A stretch of DNA of 64,000 nucleotides from Pyrus communis. Lineage: Eukaryota; Streptophyta; Magnoliopsida; Rosales; Rosaceae. Positions 49,871-62,900 of the stretch are shown piece after piece. Under the pieces are notes generated by a model. It had not been told where the DNA came from. It searched no databases and worked only from the letters and a program-made list of their open reading frames with translations. The first letter of the stretch is position 1, and each line of letters begins with the position of its first letter. Position numbers and translations under genes: made by a program. The stretch covers positions 17,737,799 to 17,801,798 of the forward strand of contig NC_084813.1 of NCBI RefSeq assembly GCF_963583255.1, given 5' to 3'.

Positions 49871-50289
49871 AAAATTATCATACAAAGTGAACAAATACCC
49901 AAAGGTCACATCCATACTCTATAAGATATAGAATCCCACCTCAACCTATCTAGAGTAGTAACTAACCCCTCCTCTTTATTCTCTAATGGTTGGCAAAATG
50001 CTACTTCGTCCTTGTGAAAGCCAAACTCATCATAATCCCCTTCTCCAATTCAAACTAAAAATATCTCTAATTACATATGAACATGAAATACTACTAGCTA
50101 GTTTTTGAAATTATTTGTAGCAAACAGGATTTTACATTGAAACTATTTTACATATCGAAAGTAGGTTCTTGCATAAAATAATTCTAATAAAATCATTACG
50201 TAAAAATAATTACCCACACACACACACGCATATATATATATATATAACCATTTTTTTTTAAATATGGGGTATTACAAAAATAAACACAT

Positions 50290-50511
50290 ATAATTAGCAT
50301 TGGTACGTTCATAAATATTGGTAAAAATTAAATTAAAAATATGGGTACATATTAAAATTCAAAACTATGGGAAATTAGCGGGTACGTTCATAAATATTGG
50401 TACAAATTAAATTAAAAATATGGGTACATATTAAAATTCAAAACTATGGGAAATTAGCATGGGTACGTTCATAAATATTGATACAAATTAAATTAAAAAT
50501 ATGGGTACATT
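50290..50511. repeat. About 80-bp tandem repeat, 2.7 units
   Basis: GGTACGTTCATAAATATTGG occurs at 50302 and 50381, and in a changed form at 50462. Each is followed by AAATTAAATTAAAAATATGG and GTACAT. It starts just outside the solo LTR. Confidence 0.9.
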
Positions 50512-51262
50512 TGAAAGTGATTAATAATTTTTCATTTTTAAATTGACATATAATGACTTGTAAATAATTTAATATTCAAATAATGACATGAAGAAAAGTC
50601 AAGGACCTTGATCAAAAATGAAAAATGAATAAGGTTTCAATTAATGAGAAGGAGAAATGAGGGATGAGAAATAAGGTTTCCACTATAAAGCCGTATGCAA
50701 TGCATGCGAAAAGATGCATGTATGGTTGTTCGACCTCCTTTACCAGCTAGGATTGGAAATCCTGTATTTTACATATCCATACAATTGAGTCCTTGGGTTT
50801 TTGAAATAGTGTATAAAATAAAGAAGTGTTTCGAATCATTGCTATTTGACTCGGACTTGTTCTAAAAAAGTCGAGGCATTTTAAATTGTTTGTTGACAAG
50901 GACAAAGTTAAGGAAAAACTCTGAAATTATTTCAATATTGGACCTTGGACATATAATAGTTCTGGAATAGAATCTCTTTAGAAAGAAGATCTTTTGCCAA
51001 CGTACTCCGATTCCCTTACGAAACTTTCGTTATTGGGTTAGCCATATACTTTACATATTTCTAATGATTCACAAGGCATCATCAAATGATACAAGTCTTG
51101 AATAAGAATCTACAATGCACTAGAATGCCCTTGTTAACAATCATTTACTCCGACAACATCTAGGGTGCCTCAAACAATGTAATATCTCACACTGGATAAA
51201 TCTTTAACCCTTCCTTCTTCTACTAAGACTACAAAATTTTCTTCCCTTAAAGACTTCCTATA

Positions 51263-51296
<34 letters not shown>

Positions 51297-51301
51297 CTGC
51301 A
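50512..51301. other. AT-rich spacer, nothing recognised
   Basis: No credible ORF, repeat or RNA gene. A TA microsatellite begins near 51264. Confidence 0.4.
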
Positions 51302-51485
51302 TTTAACAAGAGGGATTCCCATTTTTCAAAAAAAAATGGGGACACCCTCTTAACTGTTGGATTGGTTTTAATGAAATTGTGTGGTTGAAATTAAATCACA
51401 GACCACACAATTTCATTAAAGCCAAATCTAACGGTCAAGAGGGTGTCCCCATTTTTGTTGAAAAATGAGGATCCCTTTTATTAAA
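51302..51485. mobile_element. Foldback MITE in a TA-rich site
   Basis: TTTAACAAGAGGGATTCCC at the left pairs with GAGGATCCCTTTTATTAAA at the right. The arms include ATGGGGACACCCTCTTAACT and its mirror GGTCAAGAGGGTGTCCCCAT. TA microsatellites flank it at about 51264-51295 and 51493-51522. Confidence 0.8.
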
Positions 51486-51490
51486 GGATT

Positions 51491-51521
<31 letters not shown>

Positions 51522-51526
<5 letters not shown>

Positions 51527-51614
51527 CATTAAAGCCAAATCTAACAGTCAAGAGGGTGTCCCCATTTTTGTTGAAAAATGAGGATCCCCCTTATTAAAGG
51601 ATTCCTATATATAT
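51522..51614. repeat. Second copy of the MITE right arm
   Basis: AATTTCATTAAAGCCAAATC through TTATTAAAGGATTCCTATAT repeats 51409-51500 with two or three changes. It is separated from the first copy by a TA run, so slippage or unequal exchange in the TA tract is likely. Confidence 0.9.
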
Positions 51615-52482
51615 CTGCACTCTATAGTAGGTAAAAATAGTCAATGTTTGTCTCTTTAATAGTTAAACCCAACCAATAATTAGGATTACCCTGCTTTCAA
51701 AACCTTCAACTTTATCAGGTAGGAATGGTCAAATAAACATGTATAAGCATAAACATCCTCATATGTTCTTGCGTCAGTCGCGCACACAGCAGGTACATTC
51801 ATCATTTCTCTTCTTGAATGAAGAATACGAGGGTTTATTTTTTGTAAATATATAACTAATACATAATTGTTGCGCATACGAGTCTTATTGTAGGATTCAC
51901 ATTTATCGATCGTCAGGAATTAATCAAACTTGCACAATTTTTCAGAAAGACCTCCTTTGGGAATAAATTGATGCTTGCAATTAAAAGCCTCCTAGGCCAA
52001 GGCTCCAAAACCCTGGGCTTCTGAGTTATGTTTAGGCCCATACATTTTATAAGATGTTACTCAAAAGGTTTAAGAATATGTGCAGGGTGCTTAATGTCCG
52101 ATCACGTTATCTGTATAATAATTGTCATTATGAGATATAAATTTTTTTTTATTTTGGATCCCATCCGATCTCTAAGAGTTGATGAAATTAGAGAGTTTTA
52201 TCAAAATTTATCTCCACCTAAGCATGGAGAAAGTGGACAACAAGCAGACAACCATTTATTTGTTGACTCATGAACTTTGTACACTTTGTTTGGTCAGGTT
52301 CTGGATAGAAGTCCTTACTACCCTGATTTTAGTGGGCAGGCAAGAGAAGGTGACAAAAACCAACCACCCAAAGCACCCACAACTTCCATTTTTTACTAAA
52401 TCTTTACTCCTCCACTTATCAAATCATGTCATGCTTCCTACATTTTAGTGTTGTGTATGTACAAAAATATTCCAAGTCCTAA
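51615..52482. other. Spacer, no supported gene
   Basis: AT-rich sequence with only short frames. Nothing recognised. Confidence 0.4.
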
Positions 52483-53521
52483 GACCATTTCCAACTGAAG
52501 GAGGGCCCTCTAAGAAATTAATATTTTAATGAACAGTGCAGGGTCATATTTCTTACCATCTCCAACCGAGGATGCAGTTCTGAACACCGGTGTAGGACCT
52601 ACTATATGTTGAGATGGATCTTCAAATAACACCCACCCTTTACAAATTTTCCAAAAACCGTGAAACTGAAAGGGTTTCGAGTTGCCCTCCATATACAATT
52701 CCTCCACTTGGCGTACCTAGAAAATATAATTACACAAATTAAAGGAAATTAATTTATGAAATTAAATGTAATATAATTACAAAACTTAAAGGAATTTAAT
52801 TTATGAAATTAAATGTAATATAATTAAATATGTAAAATAAATTGTGAAAACACTTACTTCTTCATAGTAATTGGCACCGCTTTCATGTCTACTTGTTGCT
52901 GCTAACAGTGCTTGATGTCATTTGTTTAAATTTGGATGAAGATGATTATTCCATCTTGAAGAACAACTCTTGTGGTTTCGAGCATTCGATTAAGTGGTGC
53001 CTTCATAGAACTCTAAGTATTTTTTGAACACACGAGTCCAAACACCTTTCACTTGTTTGAGAACTCCTTCTCATACTATCTTCTGACACCCATCTATAAG
53101 CCTTGCAAAGAGCTTCATCTTTGTTTCGGTTCCAAGCCCTACCTTTCATTGCAGATGAGGCCATTTGAAAATTATTGAAAAAATTGAAGGAAAGATTATT
53201 GGAAGAGGTAAAAAAATATGAGAATTGAAATGGTGTAGGAATAACTTAGGTATTTATAGGAAAAAATGAGATTTTTTTTTTAAAAATTTGGCCCATAAAA
53301 ATTCAAAAACCAACTGTAACTGACATCAGCTAGCTGTTGGGGTTTGAATGGGAGCCCCGTCCAAGGCCGACTAGCTGGCTGCTTTGGGCCAACCGGTTGG
53401 CCCTTTGACATTTTTTTGTCCAATTAGGCCCACGTGCCATTTGGCCTGTCCCTCAGTTGGAGACAGTTTTCTTGCCATTTTCAGTCCTCTGATCCTCTGG
53501 ACTCTTCAATTAGAGATGGTT
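52483..53521 (-). mobile_element. PIF/Harbinger-like element with decayed ORF1
   Basis: The ends are GACCATTTCCAACTGAAGGA and (reverse complement of the right end) AACCATCTCTAATTGAAGAG, flanked by TAA at 52480-52482 and 53522-53524. On the minus strand two blocks of the Myb/SANT-like ORF1 protein of these elements survive. The start near 53165 reads MASSAMKGRAWNRNKDEALC and KAYRWVSEDS. The later part (52707-52510) reads EELYMEGNSKPFQFHGFWKI and CKGWVLFEDP. The frames are broken between them. No transposase ORF is present, so it is non-autonomous. Confidence 0.8.
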
Positions 53522-53524
53522 TAA

Positions 53525-54887
53525 GGTCATCTCCAACCAACCCGTCAAATGACTATAGGATTAAAAATAGTCCGTTTTGACATGAAAACCGTCAAGGATG
53601 AGGCAAAAGGCCGGTGGACCTCACCCAGCTAAAAATCTCAAAACAGGCCAACGGCCAGCCAGCCAGCCCCCATCTTCCTGGACAACCGCGTCACCATCTT
53701 CCGGGAAAAGTGAGAGACTGATTGTGGGTCGCTTTTTCCCCGAAAGGTTCTCCATCTTCCGGGAAAATCTGCAACTGGGTTCTGTTCAGATTCCCTTATT
53801 TTTGCTAAATTGAATGATTTGTGATTTGTTTTAGCTGAATTAAAGGTGGATTGTCAAAGCAGAGGAAGACAGAGTGCAGAGAAAAGGGTTTTTCTTGACT
53901 CTTTAGGAAACCAGGAAAGATTGGAGATCTTAACAGAGAGAGAGGGTTTTCTGCAAAACTTAGAGGGAGTGAAGTAGAAGCAATGGATTATGCAGCAAGT
54001 AGGAAAGGGATTATTGTTTATTGAGTGTTTCTAGAGAGAGAAAGAGAGGGAGAGAGAAAGATGCAGAGGAAAGATCACCTTTCAGGTCTCTCCTCTCTGG
54101 TCTTCTCTAATGCCTCTGTGGTTTCAGAGGAAGGGGCAAATATAAACACTGGGCATTCTAATTTTCTCTTCTTTTTTTGTTAAATTGCCCCCTTCATGTT
54201 TTGGTCAATGAATTATGGCCATTGAGTTGTTACATGCTTTTGAAACTTTTTCATTTGCGTCACACAGAAATGAAATTTAAAATGACTACTTGTATATTGT
54301 TGTCTACCAAACAGACCATAATATTTGTGCGTGAGTTACTTCAAAAATGAGTTTCGTCCCGAATATTGTTTTACTAAGTTAAAGATAACATTACTCAAAA
54401 TTCTATTCGAAAAATTATTGAGATTACATATCGACAAGAAATTTAGAGAGTTACTCACAGATCGACACGTGACACTCGAAATCCGAGACGTAAAATTATT
54501 GAGATTCCTTATCGATAAGAAATCTGTAAAGTTACACACAGATCGACATGTGTCACCCAATCTCTAAGACGTAACATTATTGAGATTCCTTATTAACAAG
54601 AAATTATTGACATTCTATCTTGATAAATGATAAAGATAGTTTAATTTAAATAATCATATTAATTCAATTAAAATAAGAAATTATGTTTGGCCCTGGCCTT
54701 TTGACCCGTTCAGTTGGAGATGGTTTTTTGTCACATGACTATGTTTGGCCTATGAACCTCTAATCCTTCGATTAGAGATGATAAAAAATATGGTCTGACA
54801 TTATTTATTAAAATATTAATTTATTAGAGAGCTATAGAGTTAAAATAAGCCTTCTGACCCACCACCATCGGTTGGTTGGAGATGGCC
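53525..54887. mobile_element. Second PIF/Harbinger-like element, non-coding
   Basis: The terminal repeats are GGTCATCTCCAACCAACC and (reverse complement of the right end) GGCCATCTCCAACCAACC. The target duplications are TAA at 53522-53524 and 54888-54890; the left one is shared with the preceding element. The interior has GA-rich DNA and the 81-bp tandem array at 54414-54620, but no transposase. Confidence 0.83.
54414..54620. repeat. 81-bp tandem repeat, about 2.5 units
   Basis: ATTATTGAGATT starts at 54414, 54495 and 54576. Units contain CACAGATCGACAYGTG and a following AGACGTAAMATTATTG. Two antiparallel ORFs across it are by-products of the periodicity. Confidence 0.92.
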
Positions 54888-54954
54888 TAATATACCCACT
54901 TGAATCCCACTTCTCCAACTGAAGAACTGCTACCTCACTATTTGCCTAACGGGC

Positions 54955-57900
54955 ATGGCTGGTTCTTCTCCGTTGCATCCTTCTCCTCCAACTCTCATTA
55001 ATCTCAACTTCCGGAGAAGTGAATTGGGTTACTTTCATTCTTCAACTACCACCCATGTTCTCAATTCCAAGCTCAGGCACTGTCCTCTCAGGTATCTCTC
55101 TTTCTTTTACTGTTTTACCGAGTATTTTTTTTTTTTCTTTTTCCTTTTGATTTTTTGCACTTTTGGTCAATTGGTGACGAAAACTTGCTGGAGAATGGAG
55201 AAAGCAGCAATTACAAGATACCCATGTAATCATTTGATCAGATAAACATTTTTTAGCTTCTGGGTTTCTTAGATAAGATGATGTTTCTTTTAAAGTTGAA
55301 TGCTTTAGTTTCTTGAGAGAGGATATGATGTGGATTTGAACTTTCAATTCACTCTAAAATTAGATAATATGATGTGAATTTGGTAAATGTAGGAGCCAAT
55401 CGACCAGTACTGAGGAACCAAAAACAAAGAGAAATTTACTGGACAATGCAAGCAACCTCCTTACCAATTTTTTAAGTGGTGGGAAAATTGGGTCTATGCC
55501 CACAGCTGAAGGTGCAGTCACCGATTTGTTTGATCGGCCTCTCTTCTTTTCACTGTATGATTGGTTTATAGAGGTATGCATCTGCTTTATTTGAATTGTT
55601 TACCCTGTCATCAATTGTTCATTTGCTTGTTTAGATTTAAAATTTGATGGCATATACAGATAGAAATCGCAGTTTCGCAGCTGTGGGGACTGGGGACTTT
55701 GTTACATTGGCTTTCTGAGTTCCATTTTTCATTGAATGTTTTTCCGTCTTACAAATTTTGTTTGTCTTGGCAGCATGGCTCTGTGTACAAGCTTGCATTT
55801 GGACCAAAAGCTTTTGTTGTTGTATCAGATCCAATTGTTGCGAGGCATATTCTTCGAGAAAATGCATTTAGTTATGACAAGGTACTACCTAATAATGTGC
55901 TCTGGAGTCTGGACTCCCCTTGTATTGCAAGAATTTGAATTGTTGGTTCTCTCTTCATTTTCCATGTTTGTAATGCCATCACTGTTAGTGTATCATGTTC
56001 CTTTACAAGTAAACTCATCATTCCCGCATAATTTGCATGGTTAACCTTTTTGCCGTTTGGTATATAATCTTGAGTTATTTTCGAATTCCCTTTTTGTCAT
56101 CTCAATCGTTTATATAATTTGTGCAAATGCATATATTTCATTTATAAGCTGTTTTGAGTCAAATAATTTTTACTTATTCTAATCTGTTCTTTCCAATTGC
56201 TTGCACACTTGCACATAGGGAGTTCTCGCTGATATTCTAGAACCAATTATGGGGAAAGGACTTATACCCGCTGACCTTGACACTTGGAAGCAGAGGAGAA
56301 GAGGTGAGCAGTAACAGTTAATATTAAGAGTTTTCACCTCAGGTTGGGGAAAAGAATATGGGGTTTATATTGTAAGTTTGTACCTGACATAATCTGTTTT
56401 TGCAGTTATTGCTCCGGGATTCCATTCTTTATACTTGGAAGCTATGGTCAAGACATTCAGAAATTGTTCAGAAAGAACAATAGTAAAATTTGAGAAGCTA
56501 CTTGAAAGAGAGAGCTTGCGTGGTGGCAAGGCAATAGAGTTGGATCTTGAAGCAGAGTTTTCGAGTTTGGCTCTTGATATTATCGGGCTTGGTGTCTTCA
56601 ACTACGACTTTGGTTCTGTTACCAAAGAATCTCCTGTAATTAAGGTTTGGCAAAATGAGCTTACATTCTAAAGATTCCGTAATGTTGTATCGGGCATTCA
56701 ATGCATCTCATCTTGATCTCCTTTTTCAGAAGAACATTGGGTTTTCATATCAGCTTTACATGCATTTTTTTTATTCTGTTTAACATACAACTTACAGAGG
56801 TTCTTATAATTTCTGGAGTGAACATAATCTTACAATTTGCTTGGTGAATACTAATATACTTGTTTCTTTCTTTTCTTAATAATTCACTAATCATTGCGAA
56901 CTGTTACTTTTTTTTAGTATACGATATGACCTTGTTCCCCTTCAACTATTATTGATATTGATTTAGAATTCATGTTAATGTACTTACTGCTGAGAATTCA
57001 TGTTCAGATTTTTTGCAAATATATTACAGGCAGTGTATGGCACTCTTTTTGAAGCTGAACATCGGTCCACCTTTTATATCCCGTATTGGAAATTTCCACT
57101 GGCAAAGTGGATAGTCCCCAGGCAACGGAAGTTCTACGGTGATCTGAAGGTTATAAATGACTGTCTTGATGTACTCATCAGAAATGCGAAAGAGACCAGA
57201 GAGGTTAGATGAAACTTGAGCTGAATGAAATAATTGATGTTTGTAGCATTATTGGAAACAGATGTTAAACAAAAAATTCCACTATTAAGAACCGTATTTT
57301 GATTATATTCTGTGACAGGAAACAGACGTTGAAAAACTGCAACAAAGGGATTACTTAAATCTGAAGGTGGGGAAAACTCCAACTCAAAAATAATCCAATT
57401 CACATTTGCTTGTGAACTCTAAAGATAAATGATTGCAATTATGAGCTTTGCTGAAGCGTCAAAATTCTGGCATTGTAACTATAAAGTTTGCAGGATGCAA
57501 GCCTATTGCGTTTCTTAGTTGATATGCGTGGAACAGATGTTGATGATCGTCAGGTATGTACTTGAAAAACTTCAATGCTTTTAGGTACAGGAAATCTGAC
57601 CAAAATAATTTACTTTGAGCATTTACAATTTATGTTTGAGTATTTTAACAATTCAACAATGTTTAGTGTATTTGCGCATAATTCTAATAAAGGTTACGTG
57701 TGGATTTCGACAGTTGAGGGATGATTTGATGACAATGCTTATTGCTGGCCATGAAACGACAGCCGCTGTCCTTACGTGGGCTGTTTTCTTCCTTGCACAA
57801 GTATTCATTTCTAGTTTGAATGTTGCAGCCTTGTTAGGTTTCAGAATAAAGTTATACAGAACCGGTGTTAATTTGCTTTCTTGCAGAACCCGTCCAAGAT

Positions 57901-58957
57901 GAAGAAAGCGCAAGAAGAGATTGATTCAGTGCTTGGACAGGACGGACCAACTTATGAATCAATCAAAAAATTGGAGTTCGTTCCTCCCAAGACATTACGA
58001 TGATTACTTGAACTTGGCTCTTTTCACCCGAATGATTGATTCAGTATATGGTTTTTCTTCTTTTAGGTACACCAGACTTATTGCCGTAGAGTCTCTTCGT
58101 TTGTTTCCCCAACCCCCCTTGCTTATTAGACGTTCTCTCAAACCAGATAAACTACCAGGTATTAGGACAGAAGAAAGACCCTGAAGGGCAAGAACATTTT
58201 TTTCTTTTTATCAAAGTCATATCTAGGTTAAGACGGACTTATGTCCATCGTGCAGGAGGATACAACGGTGCAAAAGATGGTTATGCGGTTCCTGCTGGGA
58301 CTGATCTCTTCATTTCTGTGAGTATAAGAACTTAAGTTTCCTTGTTTCTTGATGAAGTTCTTTAAAAAGGTTTGTTAAGGTAACACTAAGCCCGGACTTC
58401 AGCTGTATCTATTGTTGGCGTAATTCCATGTACTTAATCTGCGCTTCTAAGCTCTTTGCTTTGAACTTCCAAAACCATTGTTCATTCAGGTATATAATCT
58501 CCATCGATCTCCATACTTTTGGGACAATCCTAATGAGTTTGAACCGGAGAGGTTTTTAGTCGAAAAGAAGAGTCACGTTGAAGGATGGGCCGGTTTTGAC
58601 CCTTCTCGAAGCCCTGGAGCGTTGTACCCGAATGAGGTTACTATTACTAGTCACTGCCACTTTTGAACCTGCATTCATGTTCTCACATTGATGATATCTA
58701 TCATGTAATGATTTTATGATTGCAATTATCAGATTATAGCAGATTTCGCCTTCTTACCTTTCGGTGGAGGGCCAAGAAAATGTGTCGGAGACCAGTTTGC
58801 TCTAATGGAGTCAACTGTGGCACTGGCTATGCTGCTGCAGAAGTTCACCGTCGAGCTAAAAGGATCCCCAGATTCAGTGGAACAAGTTACAGGGGCAACA
58901 CTCCACACAAAGAACGGATTGTGGTGCAAGTTACAGAAGAGGTCCGATATAAACTGA
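54955..58957 (+). CDS. CYP97B3: Cytochrome P450 97B (carotenoid hydroxylase family), 14 exons
   Basis: CYP97 enzymes are plastid monooxygenases that hydroxylate carotene rings; CYP97B is the least understood branch. Exons: 54955-55091, 55393-55573, 55774-55881, 56219-56303, 56406-56644, 57030-57203, 57319-57366, 57494-57553, 57714-57800, 57887-57975, 58067-58158, 58256-58317, 58490-58636, 58733-58957; 1734 bp, 577 aa, near the recalled CYP97B3 length. Ser/Pro-rich residues 1-45 look like a transit peptide. Signatures: [21 protein letters not shown]-helix AGHETT (355-360), ExxR at 411-414, PERF (473-476) and the heme-binding [17 protein letters not shown] with Cys520. [16 protein letters not shown] is typical of 97B. 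Phases agree throughout. The exon-10 donor is GTTCGT, a weak match to consensus. The gene appears intact. It converges on the FAR1-related gene. Confidence 0.95.
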
Positions 58958-59913
58958 CATACCGAACAACAATACACAAAAGGAACACTGATGATAATTG
59001 TGCTGTGCATTCTTCTTTGTTACACAGCTACAAGCTCGGCATATATTTGACGGAAAAGCATTCGTCTTCTATTGTCATAAACAATAATTTTGTTAGCAAT
59101 GAAAAGGGAAGATTGTTGCATAATGTTTCATAACTTAAAACAAAATTTGCAGGAGAAATGATATAGCATATTTTACTTATATGAATGTATACTCTTCCTA
59201 AGGTCAGCCGTCCGTGTGCTGAGCAATCCTCGATCGCCATTGATGCATCGTGGGTTCCACATACTTCAACGGTCAGACTTCACTTGAGCGTGTGGGCGAC
59301 TAACCATAGGACTGATAGCCAATCACCCTTTGTCTAGACCACTGCAACGCGGTGAAATGAAAGGGTTAACCATGAAGAGATGGCGTAGCCTCGTCTAAAA
59401 GATTCATCATACCTATAGAGTCTTAAAATAGAACTTGTTGAGAAGAGAAACGCAGTTGAAGAGTGCACGACATAAAATTCAACTTATATTGTTTCTTCAG
59501 ACGTCGTTTTGTACAATTGTTCAGTAAAAGAACAAAACGAAAACATCTACGCACCGAAAAACGTGGATATATGAGTTCATCTTTTTCAATCCTCGTTTAC
59601 AAGCATGAGGCTGAATTTACAACTGGACGATAGTCTCTTCATCTCAATGGATGGCCATCTCTCTAAGCTATTTTGGTGGGTGCTTGTCAAGTCGATGCTT
59701 GCGCGAGGAGCCTACAGACTGTTCCTGCAGCCAAAGAGCATTAAGTTCGTGCAAAGAAAATCCAATGTCAAATAGGAAACACAAGTCCAAATAGGCTATT
59801 CAAGTGCCCACCATATCTTCGGGATTGCCCCGAATCTCAAAACAGCCATGCACAATCGGTGCTCTGGGACTAGGTTGTAGCTGCAACTAAAAAAAGCCAA
59901 AAACAACACACTG
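58958..59913. other. Convergent 3' intergenic region
   Basis: The 3' UTRs of the P450 (left) and the FAR1-related gene (right) fall here. No repeat or RNA gene recognised. Confidence 0.5.
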
Positions 59914-62900
59914 CTATTTTAGTATTTGGATTTGATGAATCGCTGCTTGATAGAATGCCATGTACGAAAAATCCAGTACCATTCCTTGCAGGCTCTGTTG
60001 GGTCCCTAAGTGACAGGTTCGTGTTTGTAATGAATGAACCTGTCCCTGAATGAAATCGAAAGAAAATGTTTGCATTCTGATTCCTGAATGGATATGAAAA
60101 ATCAAGGTTAGAATGAATAAAGGTTTGGGTCGTACCTGGGTGGCCCGTTGGTTGTCGTAACAACCCTCATGGATAGGAGAAATTGAGTTCAACTGTCCCT
60201 GATATAAGTATAAAACAACCCTCGATATAACTTACCACTGGATGAAAATACTGCAAGGTTACATACCAACAAACTCTTATTGCATTATTCTGGGATAACA
60301 TAGCTGTTTCATATTACCCGTTCAGATTCTTGCTGAGGGACGTAACAATTATCAAGCTTATGTGCTCTGGACTTCATCAGTTCCTACATTTAAAAACCAT
60401 AGTGAGGTGAATCATAATATATTAAAGTCAAAAACAAAGAATCGATGAGTGAGAGTTTCGGAACAAAAAAGATCATGAGACAAACCATCTGCTGGCAGCT
60501 GTCTTGCAACCTGATAGCGGTGCCATCCAGTTCAGTTTGCACCTACAGTACATGTAAAATCGACTTTAGGCACACATCAATTAGGATGACCCAAAACAAG
60601 TTGTGGCAAGATCTACATGCCAAAGATCAAGCCTTAACTAACCTTTCTTTTTTTGTATGTTTTCTTTTTCTTCGACGACTTGGCCACACTGCAGCTGGGA
60701 TTCACTACTTCAACGTCAATAAAACCATGATTAGCTGGCATGGGTTCCAAAACACTTCTTACAGAATTATTGACATCGACACAATGTTTCATAACTGTTT
60801 CTAATGCCTGAAATGCAATGTGGTAAGCGTCCGGAGATAAAGACCCCTCTTCACCCAACTTAACAGCTAATTTACATAGATCATTGAAATGTTGCACCCT
60901 GCAGTTAAGCCTCTTCGATCCATCGCTAACAGTATGCCTAACTTTTGCATCTTTAGTCCAACGCTTCAAAATATAATGGGATGGGATTGTGTAAACGCCA
61001 GACACCTGGAGGACCAGAATTGCATGCCTACAGAGAAAACCTCTGCATTCAAATGAATGACATAAACAACATACTTTTTGGTCTGCTTCATTCCAAGACA
61101 CAATGAAATTCTGGCGTTCTTCCAAATCTGTGACCCGGAAGAATACAGATGCTTCATTTTCATCTTCTTTCTTCAAATGACAAGAAGCTAGTCCAAAAAC
61201 CTCGTCCTCAAATTTTTTAAATACAGCATCGGTATAGATAGTTGACATTTGTTTCTCAAAAGGCGAGAAGGATCTTAATCCAGGTTGTTTATCCTGTGTT
61301 TTGAGAGAAGCGCGGGCTTCCATGTCATAACTATCTTTACAGAATGCTTTGTACTGCTCAATAAAATCCTTAAATGTAGCTTCTTGAGAAATGTACCTAT
61401 CAAAGAATGAAGTTATAGTTCCAGATCGCTCCTTTGTTGACATTCCAGCTAAAAACGAATCCTGCATATAAGTTGGGGCCCACTTTTTACGATCTTCATA
61501 CAATGAATGAACCCACTCATTTTCTCTTAGTTCAAATCTATCAACCAGTTTCGACCATTCCTTTTCAAATTGCTCAACTGTCCAAGACCGGTAAATGCAT
61601 TTGCTGAATTTTTCGATAAATGTTTCTTTCTCATTTATGGAACCCAAATTTCCAGGAATCCTGGTCAATACATGCCATAAGCAAAAACAATGGCGTGCAT
61701 CAGTAAACACATCTTCTACAGCTTCTTTCAGGTATTTGTCTTGATCGGTGATAACCACCCCTGGAGCTTGGCCACCCACTGCTTTACGCCACGTCCGCAT
61801 TAACCAAACGAAAGCCGATGTAGTCTCTTCTCCAATCAATGCACATCCAAGCAAAATGTACTGAAAGTGATGATTAACTCCAACAATAGGAACAAAAGGA
61901 ATTTTATAATTGTTTCTAACATAGTAAGTGTCAAAGAAGACTACGTCACAGAAACTGCTATAATCACGCTTACATTTTGAATCAACCCAAAACACACTTC
62001 TCAATCGTTTCTCTTGGTCAAAATCTATTGCATAGAAGAAGTTGGGATCCTCATCCTGCATAGACATGAAATGTTCAAACATTACTCTTACATCTTCCTC
62101 ATCTAAAGCCAACTGCAGACCCGTCTTCTGAGGAACAACGATAGCAGGTTTCTTGTTCCTTCCGCTGATAGCATAAATGAAATCATCTGGGCAAATCTCA
62201 TGGTTGTGCTCCTTTACAAAACTATGTACTACCCATTTTTCACTCTCTTTCCTCTTTATATGCAAGCTAGCTTTGCAGTCTGTCTTTGTGATACATGTTC
62301 TTGGATTGACAGTTGTTCCCAACTCACGCTTGCTTCCAAATCTAGAGCATGCAATTTTTATGTCAATGAACTTTCCAGATTTTTTTGAGCGCCGACTGGC
62401 TTTAATTGTGATGCCAAATCCCACAGACCGGGCATACTCCCTGTAGTAAGAGTAAGCTTCTTCCTTGGACTCAAACTCCAAACCATTTTCGGGCTCCTCA
62501 ACTACCCCCTTCCCCTTATCAAGGGAATCCACCCCGACATTGTTCAGATCATTTTGATCATTCAAACTAAAAACACTTTGTTCTGCATTCAACCCATCAA
62601 CTTCCATAACATGATCACTCGTTATCGGAGAAGTAACATGCTCCTCCTCAACATTTACCTCATCTGTGATATCTACAATGTCAACATCTTTATCTGACCC
62701 AACACTTTGGTCTGCATTGAATCCATCCTCTTCCTTAACACAGTCACTCGTCGGAGAACTAACATGCTCCTCATCAACATTTATCTCATCATTGACATCT
62801 ACAATGTCAACATCTCTATCTGACCCAACACGTTGTTCTGCATTCAACCCATAAACTTCCTTAACATGATCAGTCGCTGTCGGAGAACTAACATTCACCT

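Larger units (their letters stand above)
47661..50276 (-). mobile_element. Solo LTR, 2.6 kb, with perfect AAAAT target duplication
   Basis: The block starts TGTCACGCCCCAACCC and ends ATGGGGTATTACA; read on the minus strand it opens TGTAATACCCC like other gypsy LTRs here. AAAAT occurs at 47656-47660 and 50277-50281. The interior has no gag/pol. It carries a nested TIR element near 48957-49515 and a degenerate repeat array around 48880-49870. A CT-rich stretch with TTCTTATTCTTCTTCTTCCT lies near 48790, similar in style to the small LTR at 5126-5488. Confidence 0.78.
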
